This document shows positions 1-5,070 of a stretch of DNA of 5,070 bases, in pieces. The notes under the pieces are model-generated. The model worked only from the letters and a program-made list of their open reading frames with translations, was not told the DNA's origin and made no database searches. Source of the DNA: Anaerolineales bacterium (GTDB lineage: Bacteria > Chloroflexota > Anaerolineae > Anaerolineales > Villigracilaceae). The stretch spans positions 1-5,070 of the forward strand of contig JAICQC010000353.1 of assembly GCA_025938055.1 (NCBI GenBank). The letters run 5' to 3'. The position numbers and the translations under genes are program-made. Position 1 is the stretch's first letter. Each line of letters begins with the position of its first letter.

Positions 1-459
1 CACCTTATATCCAATCGACTCATACAAACCAAAGATCTCCTTTGGATCATCCACAAGGTCAATTTTGTTCACGATGATGACCGGCGGGATTCTTTGTTTT
101 TCGGCGATGACCAGAAAACGATCCAGCATCCGTAAGCGCGGACTCGGATGCGCGCACGCAAAGACGAAAACCGTCTGGTCTGCATTTGCCAGCAACACCT
201 GCTGGTAATCACCCTGCGGCCTTGGGTCCAGCCGAATGATGGCGCGCTCGCGTTCTTCGACCTCCTCGATCACCCCGCTGCCATCCAGTAAGACCGTGAC
301 CCGGACTCGGTCGCCAATGGCGGCGATATCGCCCGTAGCCCTGCCCTGCTTCAACTTGCCGCGCAACTGGCAGACCACGAATCCCTGTGGCGTTTCCACA
401 GTAAAGAACCCGGACTGGGCTTTGATGATGAGACCGTGTGAAGATTGCTCGTTTACCAA
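1..459 (-). CDS. rsgA: Small ribosomal subunit biogenesis GTPase RsgA, N-terminal part (3' end outside window)
   Basis: RsgA is a circularly permuted GTPase that binds the 30S subunit late in assembly and couples GTP hydrolysis to release of immature or checked subunits. The visible 153 residues cover an N-terminal OB-fold-like beta region (about 10-75, with the GDRVRV segment at 50-55) and the beginning of the GTPase domain. The LLANADQ segment (89-95) matches the family's usual LANVDQ-like entry into that domain, and the G4 motif NKID is at 131-134. Finding G4 before any G1 motif is the mark of the permuted fold. G1, G3 and the C-terminal zinc region would lie beyond the left edge. The start is taken as TTG (459-457), preceded by AGGGAG three bases upstream. 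No ATG or GTG occurs between this codon and the in-frame TAA that also ends the upstream PBP gene. The 36-base gap to that gene suggests one transcript. The family call is firm; the start is less so. Confidence 0.93.
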   Translation of the reverse strand, partial: MVNEQSSHGLIIKAQSGFFTVETPQGFVVCQLRGKLKQGRATGDIAAIGDRVRVTVLLDGSGVIEEVEERERAIIRLDPRPQGDYQQVLLANADQTVFVFACAHPSPRLRMLDRFLVIAEKQRIPPVIIVNKIDLVDDPKEIFGLYESIGYKV

Positions 460-495
460 ATGCTCCCTATAGCCACAAACTTCAGAGTCATGATG

Positions 496-2742
496 TTACT
501 CTTCTTCATCTTCGTCTGTTTCCGTGGGAATGCCGCCCAGGGGAGTGGGCGTTTCGGTCACACCGAACGTGGACTCGAACCAGTAGAGGCTTCGTGGTGA
601 TCCATAATAATAGGTTTCAACAATACGTCCAAAAACCGGCGCAGCCCAATCAGAACCTTCTCCCTGATTCTCAAGAACAACTGCAATGGCGATATCGGGC
701 ACGCCTGAGGATTCACTTGCCATCGTATATCCCGCAAACCAGGCGTGCGGCTCGCCGCTGCCTGATTCGGCGGTGCCTGTCTTGCCCGCGACCGGGATGC
801 CTAAACCACGCAGCCGGAAATTGGCGGTGCCACGCTCGTTTGCCACCACATCGATCATCGACTGTTGGATGATTTCCATGCGGAACGGCTGGATCGGCAG
901 CGTGCCCATCGGTTCCGGCGTGAAGGATAGGATCGGGTCGCCTCCCTCCACCGGCTCGATCCGCTCGACCAGCTGCGGCCGGTACAACGTGCCGCCGTTC
1001 CCCAGCGCGGCCATGAAGCGCGCCACCTGCAGCGGCGTGACCTGTACCTCGCCCTGACCAATCGCCTGATTCACCACGTCAATTTCGGTGGGTGGGTCCA
1101 CGATGCGCCCGGACTCTTCCGCGATCTGCTCGATGCCAGTGGCGCTGCCCAGACCAAAGGCGCGCGCCATGTTGGCAATATCGTTCGGGCGGCCATTCTG
1201 GAACAGGGTATATCCAATCTCCCAGAAGAATGGGTTGCAGGATCGCATCAAGCCCTCAGGTAGTGTTAATTGTCCGGAAGGGACGCTGTCCGAAGTGTCG
1301 CAATCCTGTCCTCTTGCCTGTCTATCCTGACAGTGCTGGTACGTCCAGTCGTAACGAATTTGATCCGACAGCCTCGTCCATGTATACTGGCAATCCAGGG
1401 TGCTTTCAGGAACAAACAATCCGCTTTCCATGCCGGCTGCCATGGTGATGATCTTGAATACCGAGCCGAGCGGATACTGCCCCTGCGCGGCACGGTTGAG
1501 CAGCGACCCGGGGATAAGATTCGCAAGCTCCGCACCCTGATTGGGGTTATTCGGCTGGAAGGCATTCGAATCAAAGTCAGGCGAGGATGCCATGGCAAGC
1601 ACCTTTCCTGTATCGACTTCGATAACGACCGCCGCACCGGTGAAGCCTTTGATGGCTTGCTCCGTGTAATATTGCAAATTGCGGTCTAGCGTTAAGTAAA
1701 CAGAATTAGCAGGCTGGGGCTCACTCTCCCCAACCTTGGTGACGATCTCTCCTGTAGCAGGATTGACCACATACAGGGTGCCGCCATGCTGACCGGAGAG
1801 ATACTGCTCTGCCCATAACTCGATCCCTGCACGCCCGACAAGCTCGTCACCTGCATACCCGAGGCGGCGATATTCTTCTATTTCCTCGGCGGGAATCAAC
1901 TGGGTGTAACCCACTACATTGGAAGCAACACCCTGTTCAAAGTAGTAACGAGAGTTGTATTCCGTCCATTGCAATCCGCTGGGAGCGATATCACGAATCC
2001 GCTGAGATTCCTGTTCGGATGCCTGGCAGAGTGGAATGGCGACGAAGTCAGGCGTATTGGCGATCTCTGCTGCCAGCGCTTCCATGCTGTTACCGCACAG
2101 ATTCCACACCTCAGAAACCAGCGTTCCGAGACTGTTATCGGTGACATTGCCTGGAATGATCTGGAAGGCGTAGGCATTCGTCTGGGCGGCAAGTACGTCT
2201 CCATCGCTGTCATAGATGTTGCCGCGCGAAGGCACACTGTAATCCATACTCAGGACGTTGCCGCCCGCCAGTTCGGGCAGAATCAAACCATCCTCCCAGT
2301 TCAGTTTCCATTCGTTGTTCTCGAGCGTGAAGCGCGCCACCATGTCGCGCTGGAGATCCCCGACCAGCGCGGTGTGATAGGTAACGCGGAAAGCAATCTC
2401 TGCGGAGTAGGGGTTGACCAGCGAGGAAAGCACTTCGTAATCAAAGGAACCAGCGCTCATGATGTTCAGGGCATCACGATTGCGCACGGCAAAATCCTCC
2501 AGCGTGATCGCATCCTGGCTAACCTTGCTGAGCAGCGAATACATCGTGTTGTAATCGTCCGCCTTGAACGCGTCGAGGTATGCCATCAGCTTGACATCCG
2601 GCTGTTCCGCAGAAATGACGGTCACAATGGGCGGCGGCAGAGGGGTATCCGTGGGAAAGATAGCTCCACCAATTCCACCGGAACCACATGCGCCAAGAAA
2701 AGCCGGGATGAGGAGGATGTTTATCCAACGAAGAAATTTCAT
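496..2742 (-). CDS. Class B penicillin-binding protein (transpeptidase) with MecA-type N-terminal domain, lipoprotein
   Basis: This is a D,D-transpeptidase expected to cross-link peptidoglycan stem peptides on the outer face of the membrane. The 748-residue protein starts with a lipoprotein signal (LLIPAFLGAC, lipidated Cys19) and a Gly/Pro/Thr-rich linker. An NTF2-like MecA_N-type domain follows (about 48-160), then a PBP dimerisation region opening with SRGNIYD (172-178), then the transpeptidase domain (about 366-712). Its three active-site motifs are intact: SVFK at 427-430 (nucleophile Ser427), SCN at 501-503 and KTGT at 654-657. The tail is Thr/Pro-rich and ends in the acidic TDEDEEE. 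Extra cysteines (216, 239, 451, 471, 481) could form disulfides. The ATG at 2742 is chosen over an upstream GTG at 2868 because it opens directly into the signal peptide and has AAAGG six bases before it. The upstream extension would overlap maf and translate spacer repeat DNA. The architecture resembles MecA/PBP2a and PBP3-type proteins of Gram-positives, but resistance cannot be inferred. Confidence 0.93.
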   Translation of the reverse strand: MKFLRWINILLIPAFLGACGSGGIGGAIFPTDTPLPPPIVTVISAEQPDVKLMAYLDAFKADDYNTMYSLLSKVSQDAITLEDFAVRNRDALNIMSAGSFDYEVLSSLVNPYSAEIAFRVTYHTALVGDLQRDMVARFTLENNEWKLNWEDGLILPELAGGNVLSMDYSVPSRGNIYDSDGDVLAAQTNAYAFQIIPGNVTDNSLGTLVSEVWNLCGNSMEALAAEIANTPDFVAIPLCQASEQESQRIRDIAPSGLQWTEYNSRYYFEQGVASNVVGYTQLIPAEEIEEYRRLGYAGDELVGRAGIELWAEQYLSGQHGGTLYVVNPATGEIVTKVGESEPQPANSVYLTLDRNLQYYTEQAIKGFTGAAVVIEVDTGKVLAMASSPDFDSNAFQPNNPNQGAELANLIPGSLLNRAAQGQYPLGSVFKIITMAAGMESGLFVPESTLDCQYTWTRLSDQIRYDWTYQHCQDRQARGQDCDTSDSVPSGQLTLPEGLMRSCNPFFWEIGYTLFQNGRPNDIANMARAFGLGSATGIEQIAEESGRIVDPPTEIDVVNQAIGQGEVQVTPLQVARFMAALGNGGTLYRPQLVERIEPVEGGDPILSFTPEPMGTLPIQPFRMEIIQQSMIDVVANERGTANFRLRGLGIPVAGKTGTAESGSGEPHAWFAGYTMASESSGVPDIAIAVVLENQGEGSDWAAPVFGRIVETYYYGSPRSLYWFESTFGVTETPTPLGGIPTETDEDEEE

Positions 2743-2807
2743 GCTTTGCCTTTCAAGATATGCATCGCGCAGAGTGCTACGCAATCGAAGCGAATTTGGA
2801 GGTAATT

Positions 2808-2850
2808 GTCCTTCGACTGCGTTCGCCTGTCGGCTCGCTCCGCTCAGGAC
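2808..2850. repeat. GC-rich imperfect inverted mini-repeat in the maf-PBP spacer
   Basis: A 43-base segment opens with GTCCTTCGACTGC and closes with CCGCTCAGGAC. GTCCT and AGGAC pair perfectly at the ends, and GCC/GGC can pair near the middle, but the arms between them match poorly. It begins four bases before the maf stop codon on the transcript side and fills much of the 112-base gap to the PBP gene. There is no T-run, so it is not a clear intrinsic terminator. It could be a dispersed mini-repeat or an mRNA processing or stability element. Confidence 0.5.
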
Positions 2851-2854
2851 GGGA

Positions 2855-3556
2855 TTACATTTCACCACTCAAGATCGCGTTCGAAACCGGGCATTTGTCA
2901 TGTTCCAAAAAAGCTTCACAACCCTGAAAAAAATCTGTGTTTGGCTGGATGTCCATTTTCCTCATCAGTCGGATGACATGGCACACCGGCAGCCCCATCA
3001 CGCTGGCGAAACATCCATCCATGCCACGGTGCTTTTCCGACGGCAGGGCGACCGGCTGGAACTGCGGGTGCTGGATGGCGTACGCGCCCGCCTTGTCAAG
3101 AGGGTCCCCGGTCTGCACGTACGCATTGATCTCTTCATCTGAGTACTCGCGCATCGGCACATCAGTCACACAGAGGTCCGTGAGAAGGAGCCCATCACTG
3201 CGCCGCAGCAGTGCAACCCCGGTGTAGACCTGATGCGTGTGCCCGCGCAAACGCTTGAGAATTGTGGTCGCTTCAGCATTGTTTTGCGGTTTGCCGAGGA
3301 TATCCGTTCCGTCTACGACGGTGGTATCTGCCGCCAGGACGATCTGATCGTCATCTGCCACCGCTGCCCGGGCTTTTGTTTCGGCAAGTCTTAAGACGTA
3401 CTCGGCGGGCAATTCGTTCGGTCTCTCGCTTTCATCTATATCCGCGGCGGAGACGGTGAAACTCCAACCGGTGAGCCCCAGCAATTGACGCCGGCGCGGC
3501 GAGTTGGATGCCAATATCAGCAGGGTTTTTTCGGTCACGGGAAAGGATTCTAACAC
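2855..3556 (-). CDS. maf: Maf-family nucleoside triphosphate pyrophosphatase (dTTP/UTP type)
   Basis: Maf proteins are cytoplasmic pyrophosphatases that hydrolyse dTTP, UTP and modified nucleotides to monophosphates. They are linked to house-cleaning of nucleotide pools and, in some bacteria, septum inhibition. The 233-residue product shows the family motifs in order: SNSPRRRQLL (18-26, substrate phosphate loop), AADTTV (75-80, catalytic Asp77), GKP (88-90), LRGHTHQVYTGV (103-114), and GDPLDKAGAYAIQ (150-162) with Lys155 and Gln162. The DKAGAYAIQ form is that of the YhdE-type dTTP/UTP enzymes rather than the YceF type. The GLP near residue 188 closes the core. About 30 further residues, with two cysteines (213, 222), extend beyond the usual length of roughly 190-200. 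The start is GTG at 3556, with GGGATGGGG just upstream; the next GTG, seven codons in, has no ribosome-binding site. It is the first gene of the minus-strand run. Confidence 0.95.
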   Translation of the reverse strand: MLESFPVTEKTLLILASNSPRRRQLLGLTGWSFTVSAADIDESERPNELPAEYVLRLAETKARAAVADDDQIVLAADTTVVDGTDILGKPQNNAEATTILKRLRGHTHQVYTGVALLRRSDGLLLTDLCVTDVPMREYSDEEINAYVQTGDPLDKAGAYAIQHPQFQPVALPSEKHRGMDGCFASVMGLPVCHVIRLMRKMDIQPNTDFFQGCEAFLEHDKCPVSNAILSGEM

Positions 3557-3577
3557 AACCCCATCCCAGCCTTACCA

Positions 3578-3606
3578 CTCCGCTGCGCTCCGGGTACGCT
3601 GCGCAG
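3578..3606. repeat. GC-rich mini-repeat with duplicated CGCTGCGC in the divergent spacer
   Basis: The octamer CGCTGCGC occurs at 3581-3588 and again at 3597-3604, 16 bases apart, with CTCCGGGTA between. The segment lies about 20 bases upstream of the maf start and about 40 bases upstream of the xpt -10 box. It could be a dispersed GC-rich mini-repeat like the one at the other end of maf, or a binding site in a divergent control region. The sequence alone does not decide this. Confidence 0.4.
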
Positions 3607-3645
3607 TCCGCCATTTCAAAGAGCCGAAATAGGGGAAGGAGCGCA

Positions 3646-3654
3646 TGGTACAAT
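3646..3654 (+). promoter_or_regulatory. Putative extended -10 promoter for xpt
   Basis: TGGTACAAT matches the extended -10 form TGnTATAAT with a single mismatch in the hexamer (TACAAT at 3649-3654). No good -35 hexamer lies 17 bases upstream, which an extended -10 can tolerate. Transcription would begin near 3661, giving a leader of about 25 bases before the GTG start. That is too short for a purine riboswitch. Confidence 0.45.
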
Positions 3655-3675
3655 GCGGGAAAATTGTCTGGTCAT

Positions 3676-3680
3676 GGAGG
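3676..3680 (+). promoter_or_regulatory. Ribosome-binding site that fixes the xpt start
   Basis: GGAGG lies five bases before the GTG at 3686. This spacing favours that GTG over two in-frame ATG codons upstream (3653 and 3674). The first of those overlaps the putative -10 box, and the second sits directly against this Shine-Dalgarno sequence. Confidence 0.75.
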
Positions 3681-3685
3681 TTGGC

Positions 3686-4264
3686 GTGGATCAACTGAAG
3701 GAACGGATTTTGCAGGACGGGAAAAATTTGGGAGGCGGGATATTGAAAGTGGATAGTTTCGTCAATCATCAAGTGGACCCTCTTTTAATGGATGCCTGCG
3801 GCAGGGAGTTTGCACAGCGCTTCGCTTCGGTCGGCGCGACCAAGGTGCTGACCGCCGAAATCTCAGGCATTGCCCCCGCCCTGACGACTGCCATCCATCT
3901 CGGTCTGCCGGTCGTGTATGCGCGCAAGCACAAGCCGATCACCATGCCAGACCAGGTCTATCTGACGCTCGCTCCTTCCCACACCAAGGGACGCATGGTG
4001 GAGCTGATCGTCTCGCCGGAATATCTGGCAAACGGCGAAAGAGTATTGATCATCGACGACTTCCTCGCCAGCGGGCAGACCATCCTGGGCTTGGCGCGGC
4101 TTGCCGAAGCCTCAGGATCGAAGGTCGTCGGCATCGGCGCGTTGATCGAGAAGAGCTTCGAGGGCGGACGCGCGGTATTGAAACCATTGGGCGTGCCCAT
4201 CGAGTCGCTGGCATGCATTACGTCCATGGATGATGAACAAATTGTGTTTGGGGAACCTCAGTAA
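3686..4264 (+). CDS. xpt: Xanthine phosphoribosyltransferase
   Basis: Xpt converts xanthine and PRPP to XMP and pyrophosphate in the cytoplasm, salvaging xanthine for guanine nucleotide synthesis. From the GTG start the protein has 192 residues, close to the 194 of B. subtilis Xpt, and it aligns with that enzyme almost without gaps from memory. KVDSFVNHQVDPLLM is at 21-35, ARKHK at 79-83 and the PRPP-binding signature VLIIDDFLASGQT at 120-132. IEKSF is at 154-158. The positions recalled as xanthine contacts in the B. subtilis enzyme (Leu20, Asn27, Lys156) and the PRPP loop (128-132) fall at the same numbers here, which supports both function and start. The start is further supported by GGAGG five bases upstream. 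The gene is divergent from maf and is followed 27 bases later by a HIT-family gene. Unlike xpt in many Firmicutes, no purine riboswitch precedes it and no purine permease gene follows within the window. Confidence 0.95.
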   Translation: MDQLKERILQDGKNLGGGILKVDSFVNHQVDPLLMDACGREFAQRFASVGATKVLTAEISGIAPALTTAIHLGLPVVYARKHKPITMPDQVYLTLAPSHTKGRMVELIVSPEYLANGERVLIIDDFLASGQTILGLARLAEASGSKVVGIGALIEKSFEGGRAVLKPLGVPIESLACITSMDDEQIVFGEPQ

Positions 4265-4269
4265 AAACA

Positions 4270-4290
4270 GTAATTAGTAATTGGTACTTG
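4270..4290 (+). repeat. Three-unit heptamer array (GTAATTR-like) before the HIT gene
   Basis: Three head-to-tail 7-base units, GTAATTA, GTAATTG and GTACTTG, fill almost all of the spacer between the xpt stop and the next start codon. The array ends one base before the GTG start of the HIT gene, so it takes the place where a ribosome-binding site would be expected. Its period matches the array at the other end of the same gene. Confidence 0.75.
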
Positions 4291-4291
4291 T

Positions 4292-4654
4292 GTGATACGA
4301 AAATTACTTTGGTTCTTTGCTCCCCTGGTCGGCTGGATATTTGCACACATGAGTTTTGCCATCCCTGTAAAACGACTTCGCGAGACAGAAACGTTAATGG
4401 CGTTTTATCATCCGAAACCATCCTATCCATTCCATGTGCTGCTCGTGCCAAAGAAGGTAGTCGTTTCCTTGAACGATTTGGACCCGGCAGATACAACCTT
4501 CCTCACCGACCTATATTCCACCGTTCAAAACCTTGTACATGAATTTCAGCTTCCCGCCTATCGTCTGATCGTCAACGGCGGGGAGTTCCAGGATTTTCCG
4601 CAGTTACATTTTCATTTGATCTCTGATGTTGAAAGTTCAAGGTTTAAGGTTTAA
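4292..4654 (+). CDS. HIT-domain protein with a degenerate histidine triad (QxHxH)
   Basis: HIT proteins are nucleotide hydrolases or transferases acting on nucleotide phosphoramidates, dinucleoside polyphosphates or similar substrates; the substrate here cannot be read. The 120-residue product has a hydrophobic N-terminus (about 5-25), then the HIT core: FHVLLVPKK at 47-55, RLIVNGG at 91-97 with the conserved Asn95, and QLHFHLI at 104-110. The first histidine of the usual HxHxHxx triad is Gln104. The middle one, which is the nucleophile in Hint and Fhit, is present as His106, followed by His108, so activity is possible. The GTG start is weakly supported, because a heptamer array replaces the ribosome-binding site. 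ATG at 4349 (Met20) is an alternative that would remove the hydrophobic segment. The last eight or nine residues (about 112-120) are encoded by a second heptamer array. It probably shares a transcript with xpt. The fold call is good; the start and the C-terminus are uncertain. Confidence 0.8.
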   Translation: MIRKLLWFFAPLVGWIFAHMSFAIPVKRLRETETLMAFYHPKPSYPFHVLLVPKKVVVSLNDLDPADTTFLTDLYSTVQNLVHEFQLPAYRLIVNGGEFQDFPQLHFHLISDVESSRFKV

Positions 4655-4703
4655 TGTTGGCTTGCGACCTTTGACTTTCAACCTTCGACCTTAAACCCTC
4701 AAC
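4628..4703. repeat. Inverted pair of heptamer arrays between convergent genes
   Basis: The left arm holds four head-to-tail 7-base units of the form GTTNAAR (4628-4655), then a decayed unit (4656-4662). The right arm holds six units of the opposite orientation, mostly YTTNRAC (4662-4703), for example CTTTGAC, CTTCGAC and CTTAAAC. The arms are imperfect reverse complements, so the region can fold into a long hairpin in several registers shifted by seven bases. It overlaps the HIT stop codon and ends 15 bases before the stop of the convergent gene. It may serve as a two-way transcription terminator, although it has no classical U-tract. Confidence 0.8.
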
Positions 4704-4718
4704 GCCGTTGCAGTCGGT

Positions 4719-5070
4719 TCATCCAAACAGCGACTTCTGCCCCGGCGGCAGTGTCCATGCTGTGCTGCCGCAGACCGGGCAGGCCTCGCGGTGTGCCGGG
4801 TAGCGGGCGCCGCAATCGCGGCAGGTGCGGCTGTTGACGACGACCGCGAGCTTGCAGGGCTGCGGCCCGCCCTCGCTTGTGCACAGGCGCACGATTTCGA
4901 GCACCTCGGCGGCTGTCAGGGCCTCGGCGGCGATCTGCGCGTCGCGGCCGAGCAGGCTGTGCAGGGGGCTTTCGGCCTCGAGCCTGCGGGCAAGCGGCAA
5001 GGCTGCATCCAGCATCGCTCCGGGGCGGTAGGCCTGGTCGCCTGCGAGGCGCAGGCGCATGGGCGATTCA
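4719..5070 (-). CDS. C-terminal part of an unidentified four-cysteine zinc-site protein (5' end outside window)
   Basis: I do not recognise this gene with confidence. The frame is open from the right edge to a TGA at 4719, giving 116 visible residues, and the start lies outside the window. The N-terminal half of the fragment is Ala/Leu/Arg-rich and probably helical. Then come TAAEVLEIV (52-60) and a strand-like KLAVVVNS (73-80). A zinc-ribbon-like CxxC-x10-CxxC site follows at Cys83, Cys86, Cys97 and Cys100 and runs into CPVCGS, and the protein ends in QKSLFG. The order of these parts recalls the C-terminal zinc region of anaerobic ribonucleotide reductase (NrdD), but the glycyl-radical segment that should follow is missing. 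The link is therefore tentative, and a HypA-like or other zinc ribbon is equally possible. GC is about 72-77% in the two 60-base rows I counted, far above the neighbours, which hints at different ancestry. It converges on the HIT gene across the inverted heptamer arrays. Confidence 0.7.
   Translation of the reverse strand, partial: ESPMRLRLAGDQAYRPGAMLDAALPLARRLEAESPLHSLLGRDAQIAAEALTAAEVLEIVRLCTSEGGPQPCKLAVVVNSRTCRDCGARYPAHREACPVCGSTAWTLPPGQKSLFG

Noticed and set aside
460..495. Intrinsic terminator between the PBP gene and rsgA
   Set aside because: The 36-base gap has no GC-rich stem followed by a T-run; it looks like an operon-internal spacer.
438..872. Plus-strand open frame of 144 codons near the rsgA-PBP junction
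   Set aside because: It is antisense to the end of the PBP gene, with a basic low-information translation typical of shadow frames.
1969..2805. Long plus-strand open frame (278 codons) opposite the PBP gene
   Set aside because: It lies wholly antisense to a protein with clear signal peptide and catalytic motifs, and its translation shows no recognisable domain.
2743..2868. Upstream GTG start for the PBP gene
   Set aside because: The extra 42 residues would overlap the maf end and translate the spacer repeat, and would bury the lipoprotein signal peptide. The ATG at 2742 has a ribosome-binding site.
2564..3142. Plus-strand open frame of 192 codons across the PBP-maf junction
   Set aside because: It is antisense to two well-supported genes and runs through the spacer repeat; it has no domain signature.
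3653..3685. ATG starts at 3653 and 3674 for xpt
   Set aside because: The first overlaps the putative -10 box. The second sits directly on the GGAGG that serves the GTG at 3686, and the GTG gives the usual family length and residue numbering.
4628..4703. CRISPR array
   Set aside because: The repeats are 7-base head-to-tail units without unique spacers and occur in inverted orientation.
4825..5031. Plus-strand open frame in the high-GC right end
   Set aside because: High GC keeps several frames open; the minus frame is open to the edge and carries the four-cysteine site, so this one is a shadow.

Overview
The window looks like a housekeeping stretch of a bacterial chromosome, most probably from a member of the Chloroflexota (Anaerolineae-like). 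That placement is an inference. It rests on the style of the Maf and penicillin-binding proteins, moderate GC (two 60-base rows counted at about 50% and 58% in the middle genes) and short heptamer arrays in intergenic spacers. No rRNA or other marker gene is present to prove it. I see no tRNA, CRISPR array, insertion sequence or phage gene.

The left two thirds (1-3556) is a minus-strand run, read right to left: maf (nucleotide pyrophosphatase), then a lipoprotein class B penicillin-binding protein with a MecA-type N-terminal domain, then the start of rsgA (ribosome-assembly GTPase). RsgA runs off the left edge, so its G1 and G3 motifs and zinc domain are not visible. Gaps of 112 and 36 bases fit an operon. 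It would combine nucleotide-pool cleaning and division control, cell-wall cross-linking and 30S maturation.

A 129-base divergent spacer (3557-3685) separates maf from plus-strand xpt (xanthine phosphoribosyltransferase, purine salvage). A small HIT-family gene follows 27 bases after xpt and is probably co-transcribed with it. Both are nucleotide-related enzymes. The spacer holds an extended -10 promoter for xpt and a GC-rich mini-repeat. A second GC-rich mini-repeat lies in the maf-PBP spacer.

The right end (4719-5070) is a minus-strand gene entering from outside the window. Its C-terminal 116 residues carry a four-cysteine zinc site. Its GC (about 72-77% in the two 60-base rows counted) is far above the rest.

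The most unusual structure is around the HIT gene. A three-unit GTAATTR-like heptamer array sits just before its start. A 76-base inverted pair of GTYNAAR-like heptamer arrays covers its stop codon and fills most of the spacer to the convergent zinc-site gene. The HIT protein's last residues are therefore encoded by repeat DNA. I do not see a complete undescribed multi-gene system here; the heptamer arrays and the unidentified high-GC gene deserve the closest look.
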